A program made the translations under genes and the position numbers. A DNA stretch of 64,000 bases from Hoylesella oralis ATCC 33269 (GTDB taxonomy: Bacteria; Bacteroidota; Bacteroidia; Bacteroidales; Bacteroidaceae): positions 188,501 through 252,500 of the forward strand of contig NZ_GL833116.1 in NCBI RefSeq assembly GCF_000185145.2, in the 5' to 3' direction. Every line of letters starts with the position of its first letter. Positions within the stretch are counted from its first letter, which is position 1. A model generated the notes under the pieces. That model ran no database searches. It was given only the letters and a program-made list of their open reading frames with translations, and was not told the DNA's origin. Positions 43,977 through 52,169 of this stretch are shown here, one piece after another.

Positions 43977-44543
43977 ATGGAAACGACTTTGTATATAAAA
44001 AACATGGTGTGCGACCGCTGTAAGATGGCCGTAGATAAGACCTTGCGCGACAAGGGGCTGCATCCGTTGTCGGTAGAGCTCGGTGTAGTGAAGGTTGCCG
44101 AGGCGATTTCGGCCGATATGCGTGAGGAATTGCGCGGAGAGCTGGAAAAGATAGGGTTCGAACTGATGGATGATAAGCGCCGTAGAACTATCGAACAAAT
44201 CAAGAATGCGGTCATTCAGCTGGTGCATTATCGCGATAACGCGTCGACGGTGAACCTGTCTGATTACCTTGCAGCCCAGCTCCATAGCGACTACAGTGCG
44301 CTGAGCAAGTTGTTCAGCGAGGCAACCGGCATGACTGTAGAGCGTTATTATATCCTGCAGCGCATAGAAAGAGTGAAAGAATTGCTGTGGTACGATGAGC
44401 TTTCGCTTACGCAGATCGCCCTACAGATGAACTACTCGAGCACGGCATACCTATCGAACCAGTTTAAAAGCATTACAGGTATGACGCCTTCGCAGTTCAA
44501 AGCATTGGGCAAAAACACGCTGAAGGAGTTGGATAAGATATAG
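43977..44543 (+). CDS. HMA-like domain fused to AraC-type DNA-binding domain
   Basis: 188 residues. The first 65 resemble a heavy-metal-associated (HMA) fold with a metal-type CxxC (MVCDRCKMAV), and the last 95 an AraC helix-turn-helix (YYILQRIERVKELLWYDELS, NYSSTAYLSNQFKSITGMTPS). Such fusions are likely metal-responsive regulators, sensing copper or a similar ion. It lies 19 bases after the MATE gene, which may be its target or just a neighbour. Confidence 0.85.
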   Translation: METTLYIKNMVCDRCKMAVDKTLRDKGLHPLSVELGVVKVAEAISADMREELRGELEKIGFELMDDKRRRTIEQIKNAVIQLVHYRDNASTVNLSDYLAAQLHSDYSALSKLFSEATGMTVERYYILQRIERVKELLWYDELSLTQIALQMNYSSTAYLSNQFKSITGMTPSQFKALGKNTLKELDKI

Positions 44544-44582
44544 GGCTTGGGGTGGTGGATTAGGGATGAGGGAGGAGTGGGG

Positions 44583-44690
44583 ACCTCCCCCGTCCCCTCC
44601 AAAGGAGGGGTGTGTGGGTGATGGATTAGGGATTAGGGATGAGTGGTGACCTCCCCCAGCCCCTCCGAAGGAGGGGTGTGTGGTTGATGG
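44583..44690 (+). repeat. Dispersed GC-rich repeat, copy 2 (paired hairpin units)
   Basis: Two units at about 44583 and 44651 with the CCTCCCCC..CCCCTCC and AAGGAGGGG hairpin pattern, separated by GATGGATTAGGGAT-type repeats. The long tail of copies 1 and 3 is missing. Confidence 0.85.
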
Positions 44691-45057
44691 ATTAAGGAGG
44701 AGGGAGGAGTGATTAATGGGTGTATTGTAGGGATTTGGCTTATCTAAGGTCTCTTGTGCCATTCGGTTTTTATGATACATGTATAAAATGATGTGCGAGT
44801 TAAGTTCCCGCAGTTCAATCGAAGCAACTACCTGCGGAGCATAGAAATGCCATCTAAGTCTGTTAGAAACACCATCTGAAGCAGACAGACACACCCTCTA
44901 ACGGCAATACACATAACATATTATTAACCAACAGGTTATAAATTAAGCGCGAACACCACACCTCTCCCTTTAATAAGGGTAAATTGTGAGGGGCTGAAAC
45001 ATGATACCCTGAAGCAATCCATCCCCTCTCTGTCTCTCTTTTCCAAGGAGAGAAGTA
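44691..45057. other. Gene-free spacer
   Basis: Low-quality spacer between repeat copies 2 and 3; no gene, RNA or clear promoter is supported. Open frames overlap the repeats or have no start context. Confidence 0.4.
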
Positions 45058-45236
45058 TGTTTAAACTGCGCCCTCACTCCAAACAAAAAGGCAAGAAAAC
45101 TCCTACGTATAGTGTGTTTACCCCTCTTCCGCGAGGCACCCCCCTCCTTTGGAGGGGCTGGGGGAGTCGCAATATCCCATTCTTATCCGCTTTCCGCGAG
45201 GCACCCCCCTCCTTCGGAGGGGCCGGGGGAGGTCCT
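45058..45236 (-). repeat. Dispersed GC-rich repeat, copy 3 (inverted relative to copy 1)
   Basis: Reverse complement of the copy 1 layout: two hairpin units (about 45203 and 45135) then GCCTCGCGGAA and the shared tail. It ends 4 bases before the stop codon of the gene at 45241-45948. Confidence 0.85.
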
Positions 45237-45240
45237 AACT

Positions 45241-45948
45241 TTACTCAAATCCCCAACTTCGAGGAACTCTATTGCTTTCGAAAGATACCTGAAAACTGAA
45301 ATTAGGATTTACGTTATATTTCACTGCAGCGCCTATACGATCGCCGATGTTGTTGAGTGTATAAAGCGGATAGGGTATGCGGTGCGTGTTTACAATGCTC
45401 TTTTGTGCATAGAGATAAGCCTCCCAATGCTCGTTGAACCTATAGCCCAGCACCGCCGAAAGGCCTGCATCGCGGTAACTGTCGTGGCTCCAAGACGTGT
45501 TATTGAAATAACCTCCCACGGCAAGAGACAGCTTATTATTGAGCGGTATGGCATACATGGCCGAAATATTCTGTGCAAATCCGGCTCCATGAGGAGCATT
45601 CTTGCCGAAGAAAGCGAATACCGAAGCCCCGATATTTACGTTGAGTCCGCGGTGAAGGTTCCAATTATAAAAGCCGTTCCAATAAGAATAAGGATACATG
45701 TTGATGGGCAATACTTGTCCTTGAGCATTCATCGGCGGCAGACGGAACGTGTCTTCGGGGATGGCGGAAACACACCCTTTGATGTTTGTAACGGCCGTAG
45801 GTTGCGGATGCGTATCGGCTATGGCGGGAGCAAACAGCCGTATAGAGTCGTTAGGTGCTACCTTTTGCTTCGACGGGCGGCTCTCTTGCTGCGCCATTCC
45901 CGCAAGACAGCACAGACAGGCATATAGTATAATAATCGTTTGTTTCAT
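45241..45948 (-). CDS. Secreted or outer-membrane beta-barrel-like protein, function unknown
   Basis: 235 residues from ATG at 45948 (MKQTIIILYACLCCLAGMAQ, signal peptide). The C-terminal half has repeated amphipathic strands (LNVNIGASVFAFFG, LSLAVGGYFNNTSW, GLSAVLGYRFNEHWEAYLYAQ, IGAAVKYNVNPNFSFQVSFE) as in small outer-membrane barrels, but I do not recognise the family. A consensus minus-strand promoter places the transcript start at or within two bases of the ATG, so the message may be leaderless. Confidence 0.7.
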   Translation of the reverse strand: MKQTIIILYACLCCLAGMAQQESRPSKQKVAPNDSIRLFAPAIADTHPQPTAVTNIKGCVSAIPEDTFRLPPMNAQGQVLPINMYPYSYWNGFYNWNLHRGLNVNIGASVFAFFGKNAPHGAGFAQNISAMYAIPLNNKLSLAVGGYFNNTSWSHDSYRDAGLSAVLGYRFNEHWEAYLYAQKSIVNTHRIPYPLYTLNNIGDRIGAAVKYNVNPNFSFQVSFESNRVPRSWGFE

Positions 45949-45954
45949 TTGATG

Positions 45955-45985
45955 CAAAAATAGATGATCCATGCAACATATCAAA
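45955..45985 (-). promoter_or_regulatory. Consensus promoter giving a possibly leaderless mRNA
   Basis: On the minus strand: TTTG (45985-45982), 19 bases, TATTTTTG (45962-45955). The start codon at 45948 follows only 6 bases after the -7 box. Confidence 0.6.
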
Positions 45986-46024
45986 ACTTTTAATACAATT
46001 TTCATTTTAATTATCAATTATTAT

Positions 46025-46055
46025 TTTGTCCCTCACATGAATTGTCGTATTTTTG
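46025..46055 (+). promoter_or_regulatory. Consensus promoter for the 46083 gene
   Basis: TTTG (46025-46028), 19 bases, TATTTTTG (46048-46055), 27 bases before the ATG. Confidence 0.65.
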
Positions 46056-46082
46056 TCCGCGTAACTAAATTCGGAATGCGAT

Positions 46083-46676
46083 ATGAAAAGGGTTTTAACC
46101 ATGCTTACGGCAGCTATGTTGCTTGCTGTAGCGCCGCTTTCGGCACAGAATAAGAAAACAGAAACAAAGGAGAGCTTCGGTAAGAAGGTGTCTAAATTCT
46201 GGAAAAAGACCAAGAAAGAGATGGAAGATGCAGGACATGAATTGGGTGACGCTATCGGGTTCGAAGATCGCATAGCACGAGAAGACGATCTGGTAAAGGT
46301 AGACGGCACTTATTACATGCCTATATATAAGGTAAATCTGTATAAAGGAGCCGATGCAGACGAGTATTGCGAGGCAAGCAGGAAGAAGTTCGGGGCACGT
46401 TATCCCAATGCCGATATACAGTCGGTTGTAATACCTCAGGCCGATTGGATAAGCAAAACGGTGAAGCAGAACGACAAAATAAAGGGTTATCAGCAAACTC
46501 TATATTGCTATGTATTGGCACGCGATGGCAACGATGGCTATATCTATGCCAAGTTTGTATATGCAAGATATAAGGATGTAGGCGGAACTTACAATCCTGT
46601 AAGCGGCATGTGGGGAACATGGGAGCGTACCGATGTGATACCGAATGCTACTTATACGAAACTTTTAAACAAATGA
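46083..46676 (+). CDS. Secreted protein of unknown function
   Basis: 197 residues. Signal peptide MKRVLTMLTAAMLLAVAPLSA; then a basic amphipathic helix (SFGKKVSKFWKKTKKEMEDAG) and a compact domain (YYMPIYKVNLYKGADADEY, YQQTLYCYVLARDGNDGYIYAKFVYARYKDVGG). The family is not recognised. The TPR gene begins 4 bases downstream, so both probably belong to one transcript. Confidence 0.7.
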   Translation: MKRVLTMLTAAMLLAVAPLSAQNKKTETKESFGKKVSKFWKKTKKEMEDAGHELGDAIGFEDRIAREDDLVKVDGTYYMPIYKVNLYKGADADEYCEASRKKFGARYPNADIQSVVIPQADWISKTVKQNDKIKGYQQTLYCYVLARDGNDGYIYAKFVYARYKDVGGTYNPVSGMWGTWERTDVIPNATYTKLLNK

Positions 46677-46680
46677 TATC

Positions 46681-47568
46681 ATGAATTTTTTTAAGGCATT
46701 ATTCGGAAGTAAGGTAGAAACAAAGCAAGAAAAGAAGGAAGAAGAGAACGCTAAGAATTTCGAAGTGTTGAAATACGATGGCGTAAGAGCGTTGCAAAGC
46801 GGCCAGATTACCTACGCTATGCAGTGCTTCTCGCATGCTTTGAAGCTGCAGGAAGACTTGGAAATTCGCGATTATTATTCGCAAGCATTGATACGTAACG
46901 GCGATATGTTGCATGCCTACGGGCAGTTGCAGAAACTTGCAGAGGCGCAACCCGATAATCAACAGATATTTATTCGTATGGCCGACGTGGCCTACATGAT
47001 GGAAGATTACGGCTCAATGGCCGATTCTTGCGAGAAAGCATTGCTTATCGACAAGGATAATCCGTTAGTGATGTATCTCTATGCACGTGCATGTATCGGG
47101 CAAGGAGATAGCTCCAATGCCATCGCGATGCTAACAAAAGCCATCTCGTTGAAGGCGGATTACGGCGATGCATACCTGCTTCGTGGCGAAACATACCTCG
47201 GTTTGGGCGACTTGGATAGTGCCGACACCGATGCCGAATACCTGCTGAAACATGCACAAGACAGCGAAGAAACGTACATGTTGAAGGCACGTATCGAGGA
47301 AAAACGGGCTAACTATGAGCAGTCGATCGACTTTTATAGCAAGGTGATAGAGCTAAATCCGTTCTCGGCCGTGGCATTTAAGGAACGCAGTGCTGCCAAA
47401 CGTGTTGCCGGAGATGAGCAAGGAGCCGAAGAAGACATAAAGGCTGCCGAGGAAGTAGAGGCAGAGCACACCTCGTATGTCGGTACTGAAGGAAAAGAAA
47501 ACAACGACTTCAACATCGAAGAAAAGATGAACAAAGCCTATAAGAATAATAATCCGTATGGCTTTTGA
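46681..47568 (+). CDS. TPR-repeat protein
   Basis: 295 residues with about six tetratricopeptide repeats between residues 25 and 255 (QSGQITYAMQCFSHALKL, KADYGDAYLLRGETYLGLG, NYEQSIDFYSKVIELNPFSA). No signal peptide. TPR proteins act as scaffolds; partner unknown, possibly related to the secreted protein encoded upstream. Confidence 0.85.
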   Translation: MNFFKALFGSKVETKQEKKEEENAKNFEVLKYDGVRALQSGQITYAMQCFSHALKLQEDLEIRDYYSQALIRNGDMLHAYGQLQKLAEAQPDNQQIFIRMADVAYMMEDYGSMADSCEKALLIDKDNPLVMYLYARACIGQGDSSNAIAMLTKAISLKADYGDAYLLRGETYLGLGDLDSADTDAEYLLKHAQDSEETYMLKARIEEKRANYEQSIDFYSKVIELNPFSAVAFKERSAAKRVAGDEQGAEEDIKAAEEVEAEHTSYVGTEGKENNDFNIEEKMNKAYKNNNPYGF

Positions 47569-47612
47569 AATAAGAAAAATGAAATTAAAACAATAATTTT
47601 TCTTCGGAAATG

Positions 47613-47644
47613 TTTGTGTAAACGAAATAAAAACTATACTTTTG
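47613..47644 (+). promoter_or_regulatory. Promoter of the Phe/Tyr operon
   Basis: TTTG (47613-47616), 20 bases, TACTTTTG (47637-47644). The transcript should start near 47650, about 25 bases before the leader peptide ATG. Confidence 0.75.
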
Positions 47645-47674
47645 CACGCAATAGAAACAAAATAAAGAACAACT

Positions 47675-47752
47675 ATGAGTAAGTCTTACACATCTTTCTA
47701 TTACTTTTATTTTTACTTTGCAAGGCATTGTGAAGCGGGAAGTTGCGTGTAG
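47675..47752 (+). CDS. Phe/Tyr leader peptide of the aromatic operon attenuator
   Basis: 25 residues, ATG at 47675, TAG at 47750-47752. Residues 8-15 are FYYFYFYF: eight aromatic residues in a row, and nine Phe or Tyr of 25 in total. The codons just before the stop (GAAGCGGGA, 47732-47740, residues Glu-Ala-Gly) are the 5' half of a possible antiterminator. The ribosome should stall on the aromatic codons when Phe- or Tyr-tRNA is uncharged, and should cover GAAGCGGGA when it translates to the stop. Its position between the promoter and pheA, with a terminator behind, makes it a regulatory peptide rather than an effector. Confidence 0.88.
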   Translation: MSKSYTSFYYFYFYFARHCEAGSCV

Positions 47753-47834
47753 ATTTCAACTTAAGACCATCATAAAACCGAAAAAAGGTTTACGTAAGAG
47801 TCCCGCTTCATACACTGTGAGGCGGGGCTTTTTT
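47729..47834 (+). promoter_or_regulatory. Transcription attenuator controlling pheA and downstream genes
   Basis: Two exclusive structures share one strand. Terminator: 47799-47809 with 47819-47829, 11 bp including two G-U pairs, 9-base loop, T-run to 47834. Antiterminator: 47729-47740 with 47801-47812, 12 bp including one G-U pair. They compete for TCCCGCTTC (47801-47809). A small extra hairpin AAACC/GGTTT lies at 47775-47791. Stalling at the Phe/Tyr codons should favour the antiterminator; fast translation should favour termination. Confidence 0.85.
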
Positions 47835-47850
47835 GTAGAAATAAGCGCTT

Positions 47851-48681
47851 ATGAAGAGAATTGCAATACAGGGGAACATTGGTTCTTTCCACGATATAGC
47901 CGCCCACCAGTACTTCGAGGGCGAGCAAGTACAGCTGATATGTTGTGCCACTTTCGAAGAAATATTCCGGAAAATCGAGGACGATCCCACGGTGATAGGC
48001 ATGATAGCCATAGAAAATACTATCGCCGGATCGTTGTTGCATAATTACGAACTGCTGCGTTCGTCGGGCACGACCATTGTGGGTGAGCACAAACTTCATA
48101 TACAGCATGCCATTTGCTGCCTGCCTGAAGACGGGTGGGACAGTATTCACGAGGTGCATTCACATCCCGTTGCGTTGATGCAGTGCCGCCGTTTTCTGGC
48201 GGAATATCCCCATTTGAAAGCCGTAGAAGCAGAAGATACCGCCGGTGCAGCGGCATATATACAGCGGTCGAATGCCCGCGGATGGGCGGCAATATGCCAT
48301 GCCGACGCCGCTAAAATGTATGGAATGAAAGTACTCGAAGACCATATAGAAGACAATAAGCATAATTTTACCCGCTTTCTGGTGGTAACCGACCGGCGCA
48401 AGGCCGACTTCCTGCGCCCGCTTGAGCGTGCCGATAAGGCAAGTCTTGTATTCTCCTTGCCGCACGAAGAAGGTTCCCTGTCGAAGGTTCTCACCATACT
48501 TTCTTTCTATAACATCAACCTCACGAAGATACAGTCGTTACCGGTAATTGGACATGAGTGGGAATATTTGTTCTATGTAGACGTCACTTATACTGATTCA
48601 ACGCGCTATCGACAGAGCATAGATGCGATTATACCGCTGACAAAAGAACTAAAAATCATTGGTGAATATGAGCAACGTTAA
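47851..48681 (+). CDS. pheA: Prephenate dehydratase
   Basis: 276 residues. It converts prephenate to phenylpyruvate. The catalytic domain starts IAIQGNIGSFHDIAA and has the Thr-Arg-Phe motif at 174-176 (NFTRFLVV). A C-terminal ACT domain (GSLSKVLTILSFYNINLTKI) should bind phenylalanine, but the usual ESRP loop reads QSLP, so feedback sensitivity may be altered. There is no fused chorismate mutase; that activity lies in the DAHP synthase fusion downstream. It is the first structural gene after the attenuator. Confidence 0.95.
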   Translation: MKRIAIQGNIGSFHDIAAHQYFEGEQVQLICCATFEEIFRKIEDDPTVIGMIAIENTIAGSLLHNYELLRSSGTTIVGEHKLHIQHAICCLPEDGWDSIHEVHSHPVALMQCRRFLAEYPHLKAVEAEDTAGAAAYIQRSNARGWAAICHADAAKMYGMKVLEDHIEDNKHNFTRFLVVTDRRKADFLRPLERADKASLVFSLPHEEGSLSKVLTILSFYNINLTKIQSLPVIGHEWEYLFYVDVTYTDSTRYRQSIDAIIPLTKELKIIGEYEQR

Positions 48682-49843
48682 ACCTGCAGAGCGTCTCTCT
48701 GCCATACAGGAATACTATTTCAGCCGGAAATTAAAGGAAGTTTCGAGGCTTAATGCTGCCGGAGAAGACATTATTTCGCTTGCCATAGGCAGTCCGGATA
48801 TGCCTCCTTCGCGGCAAACAATCGATAAATTGTGCCAGACGGCACGCCAACCGAGTGCGCATGGTTACCAACCTACCGCCGGTACACGCGAACTTTGCGA
48901 GGCCATGGCGGCTTTCTACCGCCGTTGGTACGGCGTTGTACTCGATCCGAAAAGCGAAATACAGCCGCTTATCGGCAGCAAGGAAGGCATTCTTCATATT
49001 ACTTTGGCCTTTGTGAACCCCAATGAAAAGGTGCTTGTTCCTAATCCCGGCTATCCTACATATACCTCCTTGAGCAAGATACTCGGCGCTCAAGTGGTGA
49101 ATTACGACCTTTCTGAGGCCGATGGATGGCAACCTGACTTCGATAGATTGAGAAACGATACCGATTTAGAGGGCGTTAAACTCATGTGGACCAACTATCC
49201 GAACATGCCGACCGGCGGAAATGCAAGCATGAGAACCTACGAACGGCTGGTACGGTTCGCACGGGAACATGATATTGTTGTGGTGAACGACAATCCTTAC
49301 TCTTTCATTTTGAACGACCGCCCCGTGTCTCTGTTGCAGATAGACGGTGCAAAGGACTGCTGTATAGAGCTCAATTCGATGTCGAAAAGCCATAATATGG
49401 CGGGTTGGAGAGTAGGGCTTTGTGCCTCGAATTCTACGTTCATATCGTGGATATTAAAGGTAAAGAGCAACATCGACAGCGGCACCTTTCGGGGCATTCA
49501 GCTTGCTGCAGCCGAGGCATACAATACGAATACCCCCGAATGGCACCATGAATATAACGTGCAAATCTACAAACATAGGCGCAAGATAGCCGAGCAAATC
49601 ATGGCAGCTTTAGGGTGTACGTTCGATAGCCGGCAGGTCGGCATGTTTCTTTGGGGGCGCATACCCGAAAAATATACCGATGCCGAAGAGCTTACAGAGC
49701 GCGTTCTCCACGAGGCGAAGGTATTCATAACCCCGGGATTTATATTCGGTAGCAACGGAAAACGCTATGTCCGTATCAGCCTTTGTGCCAATGAAGAGAA
49801 GATGGCGCAGGCACTTTGCCGCATCAGGTCGGTGGAGTGGTGA
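48668..49843 (+). CDS. Class I/II PLP-dependent aminotransferase of the aromatic operon
   Basis: About 391 residues from ATG at 48668 (MSNVKPAERLSAIQEY); ATG at 48659 is an alternative. It overlaps the end of pheA by 14 bases. The PLP lysine is in ELNSMSKSHNMAGWRVG, with LAIGSPDMPPS, NPGYPTYTSLSKI and VRISLC typical of the fold. In this operon it most likely transaminates phenylpyruvate and 4-hydroxyphenylpyruvate to Phe and Tyr, although LL-diaminopimelate-type aminotransferases look similar. Confidence 0.88.
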   Translation: MSNVKPAERLSAIQEYYFSRKLKEVSRLNAAGEDIISLAIGSPDMPPSRQTIDKLCQTARQPSAHGYQPTAGTRELCEAMAAFYRRWYGVVLDPKSEIQPLIGSKEGILHITLAFVNPNEKVLVPNPGYPTYTSLSKILGAQVVNYDLSEADGWQPDFDRLRNDTDLEGVKLMWTNYPNMPTGGNASMRTYERLVRFAREHDIVVVNDNPYSFILNDRPVSLLQIDGAKDCCIELNSMSKSHNMAGWRVGLCASNSTFISWILKVKSNIDSGTFRGIQLAAAEAYNTNTPEWHHEYNVQIYKHRRKIAEQIMAALGCTFDSRQVGMFLWGRIPEKYTDAEELTERVLHEAKVFITPGFIFGSNGKRYVRISLCANEEKMAQALCRIRSVEW

Positions 49844-49870
49844 ACACAGAATGCCGTTCTATGACATTAT

Positions 49871-50173
49871 GAACCACGGAGGTTGACACTGTGAACCACG
49901 GAGGTTGACACTGTGAACCACGGAGGTTGACGCGATGAAGTACGGAGGTTGACGCGATGAACCACGGAGGTTGACACGATGAAGCACGGAGGTTGACACG
50001 ATGAACCACGGAGGTTGACACGATGAAGCACGGAGGTTGACGCGATGAAGCACGGAGGTTGACACGATGAACCACGGAGGTTGACACGATGAACCACGGA
50101 GGTTGACACGATGAACCACGGAGGTTGATGCGATGAACCACGGAAGTTGACGCCGTGAACTGCGGAAGTTTAC
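49871..50173. repeat. 22-bp tandem array 3 (14 units) inside the aromatic operon
   Basis: Fourteen units with core GAACCACGGAGGTTGAC (variants GAAGCACGG, GAAGTACGG), opposite in orientation to array 1. It fills the 406-base gap between the aminotransferase and the DAHP synthase genes. Imperfect direct repeats flank it: CACAGA..GCC.TTCTATG.CA at 49845-49866 and 50175-50196. Confidence 0.95.
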
Positions 50174-50249
50174 GCACAGACGGCCCTTCTATGGCACGTA
50201 GAGTGCCTATCTATTGCAAACAGATAATACATATAAAAAGAATATAACG

Positions 50250-51314
50250 ATGGAATTGGATTTATTACCCCTTAATCTACCGAGTGATCGCGAACGCCCT
50301 ATCGTCATTGCAGGCCCCTGTTCGGCAGAGACCGAGGAGCAAGTACTTACTACAGCCCGACAGCTTAAACAGAAAGGATGCCACATGTTTCGTGCCGGAG
50401 TGTGGAAACCACGCACGAAACCCGGCGGGTTCGAAGGGAAAGGAGCGGAGGCCTTGCCGTGGTTGAAGCAGGTGAAAGACGAAACAGGCATGCTTGTTAC
50501 TACCGAAGTAGCCACACCCGAACACGTGGAGTTGTGCCTGAAATATGGCTTGGATATGCTGTGGATCGGTGCCAGAACATCGGCCAATCCGTTCGCGATG
50601 CAGGCTTTAGCCGACTCTCTTAGGGGAGTCGACATACCTATATTCGTAAAAAACCCCGTTAATCCCGACCTTGAATTATGGATCGGAGCTATGGAACGTC
50701 TCAATCAGGCTGGCATTAAAAGGCTGGCAGCCATACATCGCGGCTTCTCCAGTTACGACAAGAAGATATATCGGAACCTGCCTATGTGGCAGATAGCCAT
50801 AGAACTTCGTCGCCGTATACCTGCCCTTCCGATCATTTGCGATCCCAGTCATATCGGCGGACGCCGTGAACTTATCGCGCCTTTATGCCAGCAGGCGATG
50901 GATTTGGGGCTCGATGGACTGATCGTAGAGAGCCATTGTAACCCCGATAAGGCATGGAGCGACGCCAAACAACAGGTTACTCCGGATGTGCTGGATTACA
51001 TTCTGAGCTTGCTTGTGGTACGGGATGAGCATACTACAACCGAGGGATTGCACCAGCTTCGCGGGCAGATAGACGAATTAGACAATCAGATTATGGAGCT
51101 TCTTGCCAAGAGATTGCGCATTTGCAGAGAGATCGGACAGTACAAAAAGGAACATAATATGACCATATTACAGTCGTCTCGTTACAACGAAATATTGGAA
51201 AAGCGGGGCGCACAAGGCAGCCTGTGCGGCCTATCCCCCCAATGTGTGGCAAGAATATTCGAGGAGATTCACGAAGAGAGCGTGCGCCAACAGCTGGAAA
51301 TCGTGAACCGTTAA
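50250..51314 (+). CDS. DAHP synthase - chorismate mutase fusion
   Basis: 354 residues from ATG at 50250. The first 255 form a family I-beta type DAHP synthase (GPCSAETEEQV, FRAGVWKPRTKPGGFEG, IGARTSANPF, ICDPSHIGG, LIVESHCNPDKAWSDA). The last 90 form an AroQ chorismate mutase (LHQLRGQIDELDNQIMELLA, KRLRICREIG). This order (mutase at the C-terminus) is known from Bacteroidetes such as Prevotella and gives prephenate feedback on the first step. It supplies both ends of the pathway in this operon: entry and chorismate to prephenate. Confidence 0.95.
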   Translation: MELDLLPLNLPSDRERPIVIAGPCSAETEEQVLTTARQLKQKGCHMFRAGVWKPRTKPGGFEGKGAEALPWLKQVKDETGMLVTTEVATPEHVELCLKYGLDMLWIGARTSANPFAMQALADSLRGVDIPIFVKNPVNPDLELWIGAMERLNQAGIKRLAAIHRGFSSYDKKIYRNLPMWQIAIELRRRIPALPIICDPSHIGGRRELIAPLCQQAMDLGLDGLIVESHCNPDKAWSDAKQQVTPDVLDYILSLLVVRDEHTTTEGLHQLRGQIDELDNQIMELLAKRLRICREIGQYKKEHNMTILQSSRYNEILEKRGAQGSLCGLSPQCVARIFEEIHEESVRQQLEIVNR

Positions 51315-51338
51315 GTGGTTGAAGAAGCATTATATAAA

Positions 51339-52115
51339 ATGAGGATATTGGTTTTGGGAGCGGGAAAGATGGGAAGTTTCTTTCTTGACCTGCTCAGTTT
51401 CGAGCACGAGACGGCAGTTTATGAGAAAGAACCCATGCGTATGAGGTTCACTTACAACTGCCAACGTTTCACGAAAGTAGAAGAAATAAAAGCGTTCAAA
51501 CCCGAGCTTGTGATCAACGCTGTTACGGTAAAGTACACCATTCCGGCATTTAAAGAAGTGATACCTTATCTGTCCGACGAGTGTATCATCAGCGATATCA
51601 GCTCGGTGAAGACCGGTCTGAAAGACTTCTACGAACGATGTGGGCATCCTTATGTGTCCACTCATCCCATGTTTGGGCCCACTTTTGCCAACCTGCACCA
51701 ACTGAGCGAAGAGAATGCCATCATCATCAACGAGGGCGACTATATGGGGCGAATTTTCTTTAAAGACCTGTATAACAAGCTCGACCTTAACATCTATGAG
51801 TATTCTTTCGAGGAACACGACAAGACGGTGGCCTATTCGTTGAGCATACCTTTTGTAAGTACGTTCGTTTTTGCTGCTGTGATGAAGCATCAGGATGCCC
51901 CGGGAACAACCTTCAAACGCCACATGCGCATAGCTAAAGGTGTGCTCAATGAAGACGATTACCTGCTTCAAGAGATATTGTTCAATCCTTATACGCACGA
52001 TCAAGTATCGCAAATCAGGACAGAACTCAAGGAACTGTTGGAGATAATCGATAAGAAAGACGCCAAGGGAATGAAGGCCTATCTGGCGAAGATCAGGAAA
52101 AACGTGAAGGAATAG
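51339..52115 (+). CDS. tyrA: Prephenate dehydrogenase
   Basis: 258 residues from ATG at 51339 (MRILVLGAGKMGSF); a GTG at 51315 directly after the previous stop is an alternative. The NAD(P) loop is GAGKMG; SDISSVKTGLKDFY and THPMFGPTFANLHQ match TyrA substrate-binding segments. It is shorter than many TyrA proteins and has no ACT or mutase domain. It makes 4-hydroxyphenylpyruvate for tyrosine, complementing PheA upstream. Confidence 0.9.
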   Translation: MRILVLGAGKMGSFFLDLLSFEHETAVYEKEPMRMRFTYNCQRFTKVEEIKAFKPELVINAVTVKYTIPAFKEVIPYLSDECIISDISSVKTGLKDFYERCGHPYVSTHPMFGPTFANLHQLSEENAIIINEGDYMGRIFFKDLYNKLDLNIYEYSFEEHDKTVAYSLSIPFVSTFVFAAVMKHQDAPGTTFKRHMRIAKGVLNEDDYLLQEILFNPYTHDQVSQIRTELKELLEIIDKKDAKGMKAYLAKIRKNVKE

Positions 52116-52169
52116 CGGGCACCGAATACCGATGCGGTGCCGCATAAGAACCGTAAAACACGATGTGCG

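Noticed and set aside
49824..50177. Minus-strand open frames of 80-117 residues with the same repeats
   Set aside because: By-products of tandem array 3; they run opposite to the aromatic operon.
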